A stretch of 64,000 nt of DNA from Deinococcus depolymerans (GCF_039522025.1 NZ_BAAADB010000031.1:62001-126000), one strand, 5' to 3'. Shown: positions 53,075 through 61,647, numbered from the stretch's first letter. Numbers and translations: made by a program. Notes: a model not told the origin generated them from the letters alone.

Positions 53075-55090
53075 ATGACCCAACCCACCGCATCATCCGG
53101 CGCCGCGCGGCCCGGTCCGGAGTCGCTGCTGTCCCTGGTGTTCCCCTCCGACCCGCAGGTCAGTCCGGACGGCACCCGCGCCGCGTTCGTCCTGACCCGC
53201 ATCGAGGAGGACGACCCGCACAAGCCTGACGCGGCGTTCGCGAAGCCCCGTTACAAGTCGCAGATCTGGCTGGCGGACGCGCAGGGAACGCGAGTTCTGA
53301 CGCGCGGTGAGGGCCGCGACGCCACTCCCCGCTGGTCCCCGGACGGGCAGACCCTGGCCTTCACCCGCCGGGTCGGGGAGGGCGCGCAGCTGCACCTGCT
53401 GCCCCTCTCGGGCGGCGAGGCGCAGGTCGTGACCCGCTTCCGGAACGGCGTCTCGGACCTGCAGTGGAGCCCGGACGGGCAGTACCTCGCCTTCACGAGC
53501 GCCGCCGACGACGAGGACAAACGCGACGAGCGCGGCGAGGCCCGCATCATCACGAAACCCCGCTACCGCTTCAACGGCCGCGACTGGCTGCCCGAAACGC
53601 CCGCGCGCCTCTACCGCCTGCACGTCCCCAGCGGCGACCTGCACGAGTGGCACGCGCCGGAGGTCGAGCTGGGCGGCGTGACCTGGCTGCCCGACAGCAG
53701 CGGCGTGCTGTTCATCGCCGCGACCGACGAACTGAGCGGCGCGCACTGGCAGCAGGAAGTCTGGCACCTGCCCCTGCACGGCACCCTGCGGCAGGTCACG
53801 CGCTGGGCGTCCGCCGTGAACGCCGTCATTCCCCACCCGGACGGGCAGCACTTCGCGCTGGTGGGCCGCCCCGCCGGGCAGGGCAACACCGAGCACACCC
53901 ACCTGTACCTGCTGCCCCTGACCGGCGACGCCGCCCCCGTCCGGCTGGATGCCGGGCATGACCACCCGGTCGGGAACGGCGTCGGCGGCGACTGCCACGT
54001 GGGCGCCATGCCCGAAAAACCCGCATGGCTGGACGACCGCACCCTGCTGTTTTCCGCGACCGTGCGCGGCAGCTGCGGCCTGTTCACCGCCACCCTGGCC
54101 GCCGACGGCCAGTCCGGCACCGTGCAGGCCCACACGCACGACCCGCAGGGCGTCATCCCGGCCTTCACCGCGCGCGGCGGCGGCCTCGCCCTGATCCGCG
54201 AACGCGCCGACCGCTTCCCCGAGGTGATCCTGAACGGCCAGCCGGTCACGGACCTGCACGCGAACCTCCCCTTCCCGGCCCGCACCCCCGTGCGCGTGCC
54301 CTTCCCCACCGAACTCGGCGAGGGCGAGGGCTGGATCATCCTCCCCGACGGCACCCACCCTGTCCCCGCGATCCTCAGCATCCACGGCGGTCCGCACACC
54401 GACTACGGGCACGCCTTCACGCACGAATTCCAGCTGTACGCCGCGCGCGGACAGGCAGTGTGCTACAGCAACCCACGCGGCAGTCTCGGCTACGGACAGG
54501 CCTGGGTGGACGCCATCCACGGCCGCTGGGGCACCGTCGACGCCGACGACCTCCTCACCTTCTTCGACGCCTGCCTGGACACCCACCCCCGCCTCGACCG
54601 CACGCGGACCGCCGTCATGGGCGGCAGTTACGGCGGCTTCATGACCAACTGGCTCACCGCGCACACCACCCGCTTCCACGCCGCCATCACCGACCGCAGC
54701 ATCTGCAACCTCCTGAGTTTCGGCGGTACCAGCGACATCGGCCTGCGCTTCTGGGACGACGAACTCGGCCTGAACTTCCACCGCCGCGCAGACGCCCTCA
54801 AGCTCTGGGACATGAGCCCCCTCCAGTACGTCGAGAACGTGAAGACCCCCACCCTGATCGTCCACTCGGTCCTCGACCACCGCTGCCCCATCGAACAGGC
54901 CGAACAGTGGTACGCCGCCCTCACCCTCCACGGCGTCCCCGTGCGCTTCGTGCGCTTCCCCGGCGAGGACCACGAACTCAACCGATCCGGCCGCCCCGAC
55001 CGCCGCCTCACCCGCCTGACCGAATACCTGAACTGGCTCGACCACTACCTCGTGCCCAGCACCGCACCCGCCGAAACCGTCACCGCCTGA
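53075..55090 (+). CDS. S9 family prolyl oligopeptidase-like peptidase (acylaminoacyl-peptidase type)
   Basis: 671 residues. The first 400 form a WD40-like beta-propeller (repeats VSPDGTRAAFVLTR, WSPDGQTLAFTRR, WSPDGQYLAFTS). The alpha/beta hydrolase domain has Ser in GGSYGGFMTNW (about residue 515), Asp in VLDHRCPIEQAEQWY and His in GEDHELNRSG. No signal peptide, so cytoplasmic. It removes N-acylated residues or cleaves short peptides. A strong terminator shared with the next convergent gene follows. Confidence 0.92.
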   Translation: MTQPTASSGAARPGPESLLSLVFPSDPQVSPDGTRAAFVLTRIEEDDPHKPDAAFAKPRYKSQIWLADAQGTRVLTRGEGRDATPRWSPDGQTLAFTRRVGEGAQLHLLPLSGGEAQVVTRFRNGVSDLQWSPDGQYLAFTSAADDEDKRDERGEARIITKPRYRFNGRDWLPETPARLYRLHVPSGDLHEWHAPEVELGGVTWLPDSSGVLFIAATDELSGAHWQQEVWHLPLHGTLRQVTRWASAVNAVIPHPDGQHFALVGRPAGQGNTEHTHLYLLPLTGDAAPVRLDAGHDHPVGNGVGGDCHVGAMPEKPAWLDDRTLLFSATVRGSCGLFTATLAADGQSGTVQAHTHDPQGVIPAFTARGGGLALIRERADRFPEVILNGQPVTDLHANLPFPARTPVRVPFPTELGEGEGWIILPDGTHPVPAILSIHGGPHTDYGHAFTHEFQLYAARGQAVCYSNPRGSLGYGQAWVDAIHGRWGTVDADDLLTFFDACLDTHPRLDRTRTAVMGGSYGGFMTNWLTAHTTRFHAAITDRSICNLLSFGGTSDIGLRFWDDELGLNFHRRADALKLWDMSPLQYVENVKTPTLIVHSVLDHRCPIEQAEQWYAALTLHGVPVRFVRFPGEDHELNRSGRPDRRLTRLTEYLNWLDHYLVPSTAPAETVTA

Positions 55091-55104
55091 CCCCGGCAGC
55101 AGAA

Positions 55105-55137
55105 CGGGGCGGAGGTTCGCCGTGAACCTCCGCCCCG
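55105..55137 (+). terminator. Bidirectional terminator hairpin
   Basis: A 14-bp perfect stem (CGGGGCGGAGGTTC with GAACCTCCGCCCCG) with a 5-base loop between the convergent S9 peptidase and beta-helix genes. Confidence 0.8.
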
Positions 55138-55147
55138 CTTCATGCAC

Positions 55148-57529
55148 TTACTGGGAGTTGAACACGTTGTCCGGGTTATTCCCCGACACACTCCCGCCCG
55201 GCTGGGCGTACACACCCACCCGCGTGTTGAACACGCCGCCGCCATTCCGGGCCGAATTCCCGGTCACGCTGCCACTCTGAATCGTCAGTTTCCCGTCGTT
55301 CCAGAACCCGCCACCGTCCATCCCATCGGCCCGGTTCCCACTGACCGTCGCGCCGGACAGCACGAACGTGGACGTCGGAGAAGTCTGGAACGCTCCGTTC
55401 GTCTCCACGCCACCGCCGAACCACGCCGTGTTGTTGCTGATCGTGCCCCCACTGGCGGTCACGCTGGCCCCGGCATACAGGCGGATGCCACCGCCACCAC
55501 CCTGTCCCTGTGTGCGGCTCGTGACCGTGTTCCCTGTGATGCTGCCACCCGTCATCTCCAACCGCGCCCCCACCAGCACGCCACCCCCACTCTGCACCGC
55601 CGTGTTGTTCTGGACGGTCGCGTTCAGGGTCAGTGTGGCGTTGGATGCGTTCGAGCTGAGGAATTGCAGGCCACCGCCGGTCGTGGCGGCGTTGTTCCGG
55701 ATGATGAGACCGCTACCGAACGTGGCGGTCATAGGGGTGGCGGCGTTCCAGACGCCCATGAAGACGCCGCCGCCCCCGCCAGTGGCTTTGTTGCCTTCGA
55801 TGGTGGCGCCCGCGAGGTTGATGGTGCGCCCGGCGCTGATGCCGCCGCCGTCCTTCCCGGCGGTGTTGCCGCGCAGGGTGCCGCCGGTGACGGTCAGGCC
55901 TGCCGCTTCGGTGCGGACGTTGATGCCGCCGCCCCAGGTGCCTGCCGCATTGTTCTCGATGACGCCGCCGCTGACGGTGACGTTGCCGCGTTCCTCGGTG
56001 CTGATCGCGCCACCTTCGAAGTCAGCCCGGTTACTGCTGATGGTGCCGCCCTGCACGTCGATGCTACCCCGCCAGGTTCTCAGGCCCCCGCCGTTGGCTG
56101 TGGCGGTGTTCTGCGTGACGGTACCGCCTTTCACTGTGAGTTTCGAGTCTTCACTGACGCTAACGCCGCCGCCGCTCTTGCCGGCATTCCCGCTGATGTT
56201 GCCGCCGTCCATGGTGACCTGTGCGTTCTGCACGATGGTCACGCCGCCGCCGGATCCTGTGGCGGTGTTGCCGCTGATCTGGGCCGTGCCGCCGATGCGG
56301 TAGGTGCGGCCGGGCCGGATGAAGATGATGCCGCCGCCGCTTTCGGTGGCGGTGTTCTTCTCGATCGTGCCGCCGGTGAGGGTCAGATCACGCCACGTAT
56401 CGATGCCGCCGCCGTACATGCTGCTGTTCCCGCGGATCGTGCCGCCGCTGATGGTGGATCTGGCGTTCAGCCACAGACCGCCGCCGCCGTTGTCGACCTT
56501 GCCGGTCGTCCGGTTGTTCTCGACGGTGCCGCCGGTCATGGTGAAGGTGGGCGTGATGATCGTGGTGCATTCGGCGCCGACGCAACTGGAGGTCACGACG
56601 GCCCCACCCCCGTAATGCGTGGCGGTGTTCCCGGAGATACTGGCACTGCCGAGGGTCACGTCACCGAGCATGTACAGGCCGCCGCCCGCACAGCCGGTGG
56701 CGTCGGCGCCGGTGGTACCGGTCAGGGGGCGAGTGCAGGCGTTGTCGTTCACGCTGCCGGAGGTGAGGTTCGTGACGCTGCTCACCGCTCCGACAATGCC
56801 ACCGCCGCTCCAGGTAGCCCTGTTCCCGTCGATGCGTCCGCCCGCGAGGGTCAGAGTGCCCTTGTTGTAGATGCCGCCGCCGAGGCCCTGATCAAAGGTG
56901 TCGACGTCGCTGTTCAGTGCGGTCGCCTCGTTCCCGGTGACGTTCGTGCTGCCCTTCAACGTGAGGATCGCGCCTTCCATGTTGTAGATACCGCCCCCCA
57001 CGTTCGCGTTCCCGCCCGTGATGGTCACGCCGTCGAGCGTGAGGGTGCCTGCGTTACTGAGGACGCCACCGTAGGTCAGGGTGGTGGCCTGCGGCTTTAG
57101 GGCGGCCACTTGCAGGCGCGCCCGGGCCGTCGCATTCATCGGTTCTGCCATGGACGCCACGCCCACGCTGGCGGGCAGCACGGCTCCGGTGCCGCCCCTG
57201 AGCGTCCCGCCCTGCATGGTGACGGTGGCGCCCTTGGCGATGTCCAGCGCGCGGCCTTTCCCGGCGGCGTCGATGGTCACGCCGGTCGCGATGATCGTCA
57301 CGTTCTTGTCGATGCTCAGTGGGCTGGCGAGGGTCAGCGTTCCCGTGCCGGTCAGGCGCAGCGTGTCGCCGCTCTTCGCGGCGGCCAGCGTGTCCCGCAG
57401 GCTTCCGGCGCCGCTGTCCGCGAGGCTGGTCACGGGCGTGCCGACGGGTTCGGGCGTCCCGCCTCCCCCGCAGGCGGCGAGGGTCAGGGTCAGCAGGATC
57501 AGGGCGGGCATCCGGGCGTTCATGGTCAT
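55148..57529 (-). CDS. Large right-handed beta-helix lipoprotein with polymorphic-membrane-protein-like repeats
   Basis: 793 residues. The start is the ATG with SD GAGGG five bases upstream. Lipobox TLAAC (Cys20) followed by GGGG makes it a lipoprotein. After SLADSGAGSLRDTLAAAKSG, the typical start of PMP-type beta-helices, about 20 units of roughly 25-35 residues follow, each with a GGG-I/V-x-x segment, a TxxG-G-xI strand and an xI-x-N-A/T turn (such as GGTIEKNTATESGGGI). There is no autotransporter barrel or LPXTG. It is probably a rod on the cell surface; adhesion or S-layer association is inference. Confidence 0.82.
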   Translation of the reverse strand: MTMNARMPALILLTLTLAACGGGGTPEPVGTPVTSLADSGAGSLRDTLAAAKSGDTLRLTGTGTLTLASPLSIDKNVTIIATGVTIDAAGKGRALDIAKGATVTMQGGTLRGGTGAVLPASVGVASMAEPMNATARARLQVAALKPQATTLTYGGVLSNAGTLTLDGVTITGGNANVGGGIYNMEGAILTLKGSTNVTGNEATALNSDVDTFDQGLGGGIYNKGTLTLAGGRIDGNRATWSGGGIVGAVSSVTNLTSGSVNDNACTRPLTGTTGADATGCAGGGLYMLGDVTLGSASISGNTATHYGGGAVVTSSCVGAECTTIITPTFTMTGGTVENNRTTGKVDNGGGGLWLNARSTISGGTIRGNSSMYGGGIDTWRDLTLTGGTIEKNTATESGGGIIFIRPGRTYRIGGTAQISGNTATGSGGGVTIVQNAQVTMDGGNISGNAGKSGGGVSVSEDSKLTVKGGTVTQNTATANGGGLRTWRGSIDVQGGTISSNRADFEGGAISTEERGNVTVSGGVIENNAAGTWGGGINVRTEAAGLTVTGGTLRGNTAGKDGGGISAGRTINLAGATIEGNKATGGGGGVFMGVWNAATPMTATFGSGLIIRNNAATTGGGLQFLSSNASNATLTLNATVQNNTAVQSGGGVLVGARLEMTGGSITGNTVTSRTQGQGGGGGIRLYAGASVTASGGTISNNTAWFGGGVETNGAFQTSPTSTFVLSGATVSGNRADGMDGGGFWNDGKLTIQSGSVTGNSARNGGGVFNTRVGVYAQPGGSVSGNNPDNVFNSQ

Positions 57530-57657
57530 GGTCTTCCCTCCATCCCCCCAGGGCGGCCGGGCGGAGGGAATGGGGCCCGCCCGCGCGCTGAAGGTGACTG
57601 GAGTGTCCGAAACGGGCAGTGACCGCACCGTGACCGCCTGGGGTAGGGGCACACAGA

Positions 57658-57689
57658 AGAAGGGCCGGACGCTGTGGCCCGGCCCTTCT
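57658..57689 (-). terminator. Perfect 11-bp hairpin terminator after the RGG-repeat gene
   Basis: AGAAGGGCCGG (57658-57668) pairs with CCGGCCCTTCT (57679-57689), 12 bases past the stop at 57701 and followed on the minus strand by TCTGTGTG. Confidence 0.75.
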
Positions 57690-57700
57690 GTCAGTGGGTG

Positions 57701-58528
57701 TTACTCGTCGTCGCGGCGGTTGTTCCAGCCGCGGTCCGCGCGGGCGCGGGGGCGGTCGGGGGTCGCGTCGGGCGCGGCGCTCTCGCGGGGGCGGAAGCCG
57801 CCTTCGCTGGGGCCGCGGTCGTCGCGGGGACGGAAGGTGGGGCGGTCGCCACGGTCGTCACGGGGACGGAAGCCGCCGCGGTCGCCGCCGCCCTGGAAGC
57901 CGCCACGGTCGCCGCCGCGGTCGTCACGGGGACGGAAGCCGCCACGGTCGCCGCCCTGGTAGCCGCCACGGTCTTCGCGGGGACGGAAGCCGCCACGGTC
58001 GCCGCCGCCCTGGTAGCCGCCGCGGTCTTCGCGGGGACGGAAGCCGCCACGGTCGCCGCCACCCTGGTAGCCGCCGCGGTCTTCGCGGGGACGGAAGCCG
58101 CCACGGTCGCCGCCGCCCTGGTAGCCGCCACGGTCTTCGCGGGGACGGAAGCCGCCGCGGTCGCCGCCACCCTGGTAGCCGCCACGGTCTTCGCGGGGGG
58201 CGGGGGCGGGGCGCTGCTCGCCGCTGCGCAGGCCACCCTGGCCCTGGGCTTCGCGCATTTCGCGCATCTCGCGGCGCAGGCCGCGGATTTCCTTGGCCTG
58301 GGCTTCGAGCATCTCTTTCAGTTCACCGAGGATGCCGAGCAGTTCGTCGGCGTCGATGTACTCTTCTTCTTCACCCTCGGCCCCGTCGGCGCTGATGCCA
58401 CCTTCGGTTTCGGCTTCCTGAGCGTCCAGCACGGCGTCCTCGTCGGGTTCGCCTTCCAGCTGGGGGATAATGTCGCGCAGTTCTTCTGGCGTCTGCTCAC
58501 CGGGGCGCAGCTCGTTGTTGTCCGTCAT
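57701..58528 (-). CDS. Acidic coiled-coil protein with an RGG-type repeat tail
   Basis: 275 residues; SD AGGAG seven bases before the ATG decides the start. Residues 1-60 are very acidic (EGEPDEDAVLDAQEAETEGG). A charged coiled coil follows (about 62-102: LLGILGELKEMLEAQAKEIRGL). From about residue 115 the chain is PREDRGGYQGG(G)DRGGFR repeated five times (18 residues, 54 bp each), then looser FRPRDDRG units. Such Arg/Gly tails bind RNA and drive phase separation in eukaryotes and in some bacterial RNA helicases and Hfq-like partners. No enzymatic domain is present. Function unknown. Confidence 0.75.
   Translation of the reverse strand: MTDNNELRPGEQTPEELRDIIPQLEGEPDEDAVLDAQEAETEGGISADGAEGEEEEYIDADELLGILGELKEMLEAQAKEIRGLRREMREMREAQGQGGLRSGEQRPAPAPREDRGGYQGGGDRGGFRPREDRGGYQGGGDRGGFRPREDRGGYQGGGDRGGFRPREDRGGYQGGGDRGGFRPREDRGGYQGGDRGGFRPRDDRGGDRGGFQGGGDRGGFRPRDDRGDRPTFRPRDDRGPSEGGFRPRESAAPDATPDRPRARADRGWNNRRDDE
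57800..58200 (-). repeat. 54-bp tandem repeats inside the RGG tail
   Basis: Five near-identical units encode PREDRGGYQGGGDRGGFR (one copy lacks a Gly). They differ mainly at synonymous positions, so copy number could change by slippage or recombination. Confidence 0.75.
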
Positions 58529-58683
58529 CTGGTTTGCTCCTTTTTCCTGCATCTGGCCCGCCTTGCGGGCGCTGCTCCGGACGGCGGTGTCGGTCACCGT
58601 GTGCGGGCGTGCCCCCGAGTGTAGCATCCGCGCCGGGCAGAACCGTTCCGCCGGCGTTCACTGTTCGGGGGCGGGTGCGCCGG

Positions 58684-58887
58684 TCAGCGGCGCAGCAGGT
58701 GCCGCAGCAGCCGGAAGGACGCGGCCCACACGAGCGTGCCGGTCAGCGCGGCGGCCGGCAGGGCCAGCAGCGGGTGCCAGGTCAGGCCCAGCCACAGGGC
58801 CAGCAGGCTGAACATGGCCGCGCCGACGGCGATCAGGGTGGCGAGGCGGCGGGCGTTGTCCACGGGTGTCCAGGATTCCAGGTCCAT
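58684..58887 (-). CDS. Small two-helix membrane protein, hypothetical
   Basis: 67 residues; CATGCT six bases before the ATG suggests a leaderless start. Two helices (LATLIAVGAAMFSLLALWLG and LLALPAAALTGTLVWAA) and an RRR end, with an SWTPVDNARR N-terminus. Not recognised. Divergent from the substrate-binding protein gene. Confidence 0.6.
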   Translation of the reverse strand: MDLESWTPVDNARRLATLIAVGAAMFSLLALWLGLTWHPLLALPAAALTGTLVWAASFRLLRHLLRR

Positions 58888-58987
58888 GCGGGCAGCATGG
58901 CAGGGTCGGGAAGCGCAGATGCCCCGTTCCTGGCCGCTGGCGGTGGGGGTCACAGACGCGCCGGGCACCGCGCCTATACTCGTCCTC

Positions 58988-59932
58988 ATGAAACGCGCTT
59001 TGCTCCTGCTGGGCCTGCTGGCGACCTCCGCGTCCGCGCAGCGCACCGTGACCATCGGCCTGGGGTACAACCCGGACGTGCAGTTCACCCCGTTCTACGT
59101 GGCCGACAGGCTCGGGTACTTCGGGGCAGAGGGCCTGAAGGTCACCTACCAGCACGGGTACGTGTCGCAGCTGCTGCCTCTGCTGCTGCAGGGCAAACTG
59201 GATTTCGTGGTGGGTGATCCCGAGGACGCCATCTTCGCCCGGAACCAGGGCGCGGACGTGCGGTACGTGATGACCATGTACCAGAAGAACCCGGTCACGG
59301 TGTTCAGCCTCTCGCCCCTGACAGGCGCGGCCAGCCTGAAAGGGAAATCGGTGGGCATCCCGGGACCGTTCGGCAGTTCGTACCACGCCATTCAGGCGCT
59401 GCTGGACAGCGCGGACCTGACCGAGGGCCGGGACGTGCGCCTGAACTCCATCGGGTTCACGCAGGTGGACGCCGTGCGCGCCGGGCGGGTGGACGCCGCC
59501 GTGGGGTACTCGAACAACGACGTGCTGCAACTCGCCCGCACGGGCGGCAAGCGCGTGTACACGCTGGACATCAGCGGCGCGTACCCGATGGTCGGCGTGG
59601 GACTCATCGGCACCGGCAAGAGCCTGAGCGGCGACCTGGCGAAGAAGGTCGTGCGGGCCAGTCAGCGCGGCCTGAAATTCACGGTCGCGGACCCCGCCCG
59701 CGCGTTCAAGGTGGCGCAGCCGGTGTTCGGCGCGAGCGGCAGCCTGGACGTCCTGAAGGCCAGCACGCCCCTGATGACCGGGCCGTACAGCCGCGCCAAC
59801 GGCATCGGGTCCATGGACCCCGCCGCGTGGACGAAAGCCGTCGCGGCCCTCGTGAAGCAGGGCAAACTGCCAGCCGGGGCGAAAGCCACTGACTACTACA
59901 CGAACGCGTTCATCAGCCGGACGCTGAAGTAA
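58988..59932 (+). CDS. ABC transporter substrate-binding protein (NMT1/ThiY-SsuA family)
   Basis: 314 residues. TATACT (58975-58980) lies seven bases before the ATG. A Sec signal peptide (residues 1-17, cut after ASA) leads into VTIGLGYNPDVQFTPFYVADRLGYF, the NMT1/THI5 start, with FVVGDPEDAIFARNQG and SVGIPGPFGSSYHAIQALL. Such proteins bind pyrimidine precursors of thiamin, riboflavin or alkanesulfonates. No permease or ATPase gene is adjacent, so the ligand is open. A strong terminator follows. Confidence 0.85.
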   Translation: MKRALLLLGLLATSASAQRTVTIGLGYNPDVQFTPFYVADRLGYFGAEGLKVTYQHGYVSQLLPLLLQGKLDFVVGDPEDAIFARNQGADVRYVMTMYQKNPVTVFSLSPLTGAASLKGKSVGIPGPFGSSYHAIQALLDSADLTEGRDVRLNSIGFTQVDAVRAGRVDAAVGYSNNDVLQLARTGGKRVYTLDISGAYPMVGVGLIGTGKSLSGDLAKKVVRASQRGLKFTVADPARAFKVAQPVFGASGSLDVLKASTPLMTGPYSRANGIGSMDPAAWTKAVAALVKQGKLPAGAKATDYYTNAFISRTLK

Positions 59933-59946
59933 GGGCGCGGGGAGTG

Positions 59947-59990
59947 GGAGGCGGGGTGCGGTCACAGGGCGCCCCGCCTCCTTCTTCTGT
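59947..59990 (+). terminator. Intrinsic terminator after the substrate-binding protein gene
   Basis: GGAGGCGGGG (59947-59956) pairs with CCCCGCCTCC (59972-59981), followed by TTCTTCTGTTG. Confidence 0.8.
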
Positions 59991-60095
59991 TGTGTTGTCA
60001 GCTGCGTTGTGGGGCGGGCCGGCGCACCGGCCGGGTGCGCTAGGCGTGATGGCCTAGCCCGCCCGTTGTTCGTGACACGCGCCGCTTTTGCCTGC

Positions 60096-60125
60096 TACGC
60101 TACACCCAATCACCGAAAGGAGGTG
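60096..60125 (+). promoter_or_regulatory. Extended -10 and consensus SD of the microprotein gene
   Basis: TGC-TACGCT (60093-60101) is an extended -10; AAAGGAGGTG (60116-60125) is a full anti-SD match six bases before the ATG at 60132. It is the strongest SD in the window. Confidence 0.6.
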
Positions 60126-60131
60126 CCCGCT

Positions 60132-60251
60132 ATGACCAACATCACTGACGTCCAGACCGCCGCACACGGAGTCTTCGTTCCTGCCCACTGGAGTGATTTT
60201 GACGCACCAACACCGGCCACCTCTGCCTTCGGGCTGGCCCCCCTGCACTGA
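60132..60251 (+). CDS. 39-residue microprotein upstream of the RIO kinase
   Basis: MTNITDVQTAAHGVFVPAH and then SDFDAPTPATSAFGLAPLH. The full consensus SD and a probable extended -10 make translation very likely. No membrane segment, no Cys, mildly acidic. It ends 15 bases before the RIO kinase start, so it may be a leader peptide, a kinase partner or substrate, or a stand-alone small protein. Not recognised. Confidence 0.6.
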   Translation: MTNITDVQTAAHGVFVPAHWSDFDAPTPATSAFGLAPLH

Positions 60252-60266
60252 CCGACCGGGGCGCCC

Positions 60267-61232
60267 ATGAGCGCCCGCACCCACACCGACTGGCCCCACG
60301 ACGACCGGCGCCACGACGACTGGCCCCACGACGACTGGCCCGATCACGGATGGACCGACACCGGACCTGACGACGCCTGGGACGAACGCTGGGACACCCC
60401 ACCGCCCCGACGCCGCCAGAAACGCAGCCCGACCGGCCGCCGTCAGCTGGCACACTTGACCGCCAGCGATCCCGATGACGTGCAGGACGACGTGATCCGC
60501 CGCCTGACCGACCGCGGGTACATCACCGGGATTGTCGCGGAACTCAAGAGCGGCAAGGAAGCCACCGCGTACGTCGCCCGTGGCCCGCGCGGCAGCGTCC
60601 TCGTGAAGCTCTACCGCGACCTGCAGGCCCGGTCCTTCCAGAACGACCAGTTGTACCGCGAGGGGCAGGTCATCCTCGACGCCCGGGCCGCCAGGGCCAT
60701 GCAGAAACGCACCCGCCTGGGCCTGGAGATGCTCCAGCAGGACTGGGTCCTGAGCGAGTACGCGCACCTGTGGACCCTCTGGAACGCCGGACTGAACGTC
60801 CCGGAACCCCTGGCCGGGCCGCACCCGACCGCCTACGCCGAAACGGTTCCCGCCGTCGTCATGCGCCTGATCGGCACCGAAGACCACATCGCCCCGCGCC
60901 TCAGCGACGCCGCACTGACCCCCGCGCAGGCCCGGAGTGCCTGGGAGCAGAGCCTGCAGGGCATGGCCGACCTGCTCCGGCTCGGGTACGCGCACGGCGA
61001 TTACAGCACCTACAACCTTCTCTGGTGGGAGGACACCGTGACCATCATCGACTTTCCGCAACTCTCGACCCGTCAGAACCCCAACTTCCAGACCCTGCTG
61101 GCCCGCGACGCGCAGAGCCTCGCCACCAGCTTCCGCAAACACGGCATTCACGCCGACGGCACGCAGGTCCTGCGGGACGTGCAGCGCCGCGCGCTGGGCC
61201 CCGCCCCCGAACCCCGCCTGCTGCTGCCGTAG
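60267..61232 (+). CDS. RIO1-type serine kinase with a His/Asp/Trp-rich N-terminus
   Basis: 321 residues. The first 40 residues are made of HDDW-like units (DWPHDDRRHDDWPHDDWP), then a basic linker (PPRRRQKRSPTGRR). The RIO domain follows: LKSGKEATAYVA (nucleotide loop), VLVKLYR (Lys), YAHGDYSTYNLLW (catalytic HGDxxxxN) and TIIDFPQ (metal Asp). RIO1 kinases act in ribosome assembly in eukaryotes and archaea; bacterial roles are unclear. Its stop codon TAG is also the start of the -10 of the next gene. Confidence 0.88.
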   Translation: MSARTHTDWPHDDRRHDDWPHDDWPDHGWTDTGPDDAWDERWDTPPPRRRQKRSPTGRRQLAHLTASDPDDVQDDVIRRLTDRGYITGIVAELKSGKEATAYVARGPRGSVLVKLYRDLQARSFQNDQLYREGQVILDARAARAMQKRTRLGLEMLQQDWVLSEYAHLWTLWNAGLNVPEPLAGPHPTAYAETVPAVVMRLIGTEDHIAPRLSDAALTPAQARSAWEQSLQGMADLLRLGYAHGDYSTYNLLWWEDTVTIIDFPQLSTRQNPNFQTLLARDAQSLATSFRKHGIHADGTQVLRDVQRRALGPAPEPRLLLP

Positions 61233-61235
61233 GCT
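61230..61235 (+). promoter_or_regulatory. -10 element overlapping the RIO kinase stop codon
   Basis: TAGGCT, six bases before the VOC ATG; its TAG is the RIO kinase stop. The VOC gene thus seems to have its own leaderless promoter within the end of the upstream gene. Confidence 0.5.
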
Positions 61236-61241
61236 GCGGCC

Positions 61242-61643
61242 ATGCGGATCCTGGAAACCTGCCTGTACGTGGACGACCTCGACCGGGCCGAGCAGTTCTA
61301 CACCCAGCTGCTCGGCCTGACCCTGCACAGCCGCGTGCCGGGCCGGCACCTGTTCTACCGCCTGAGCGGCAGCATGCTCCTGATCTTCGACCCGCGCGCC
61401 AGTGCCCAGCCGGGCGACGTACCCCCGCACGCCGGACAGCCCGGCGCGCACGCCTGCCTGACCCTCGACCCCACCCAGACGGACGCCTGGGAGGCCCGGC
61501 TGCGGGCCGCCGGCCTGACCGTCACCCGTTACGCCTGGGGTGACCGGGGCGAGAGCCTGTACTTTCACGACCCCGCCGGGAACCTGCTGGAACTCGCGCC
61601 ACCCCGCATCTGGGGACTCGACGCGCCCGGCGTATTACCGTGA
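61242..61643 (+). CDS. VOC family protein (glyoxalase-like)
   Basis: 133 residues, one VOC domain: ILETCLYVDDLDRAEQFYTQLLGL and YFHDPAGNLLELAPP, with the closing Glu ligand present, unlike the VOC genes near 13 kb. This fits a metal-dependent lyase or dioxygenase. It has its own -10 and lies between the RIO kinase and CitE-like genes. Confidence 0.85.
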   Translation: MRILETCLYVDDLDRAEQFYTQLLGLTLHSRVPGRHLFYRLSGSMLLIFDPRASAQPGDVPPHAGQPGAHACLTLDPTQTDAWEARLRAAGLTVTRYAWGDRGESLYFHDPAGNLLELAPPRIWGLDAPGVLP

Positions 61644-61647
61644 ACGC

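Noticed and set aside
55142..57100. 652-residue + strand ORF antisense to the beta-helix gene
   Set aside because: Its composition (Ala, Asp, Gly, Val) mirrors the repeats of the real gene; no start signal.
57800..58200. Possible CRISPR array
   Set aside because: The 54-bp units are contiguous, in frame and have no spacers.
57674..58624. Ala/Val/Thr repeat ORF antisense to the RGG-repeat gene
   Set aside because: It repeats only because the real gene repeats; the SD and composition favour the minus strand.
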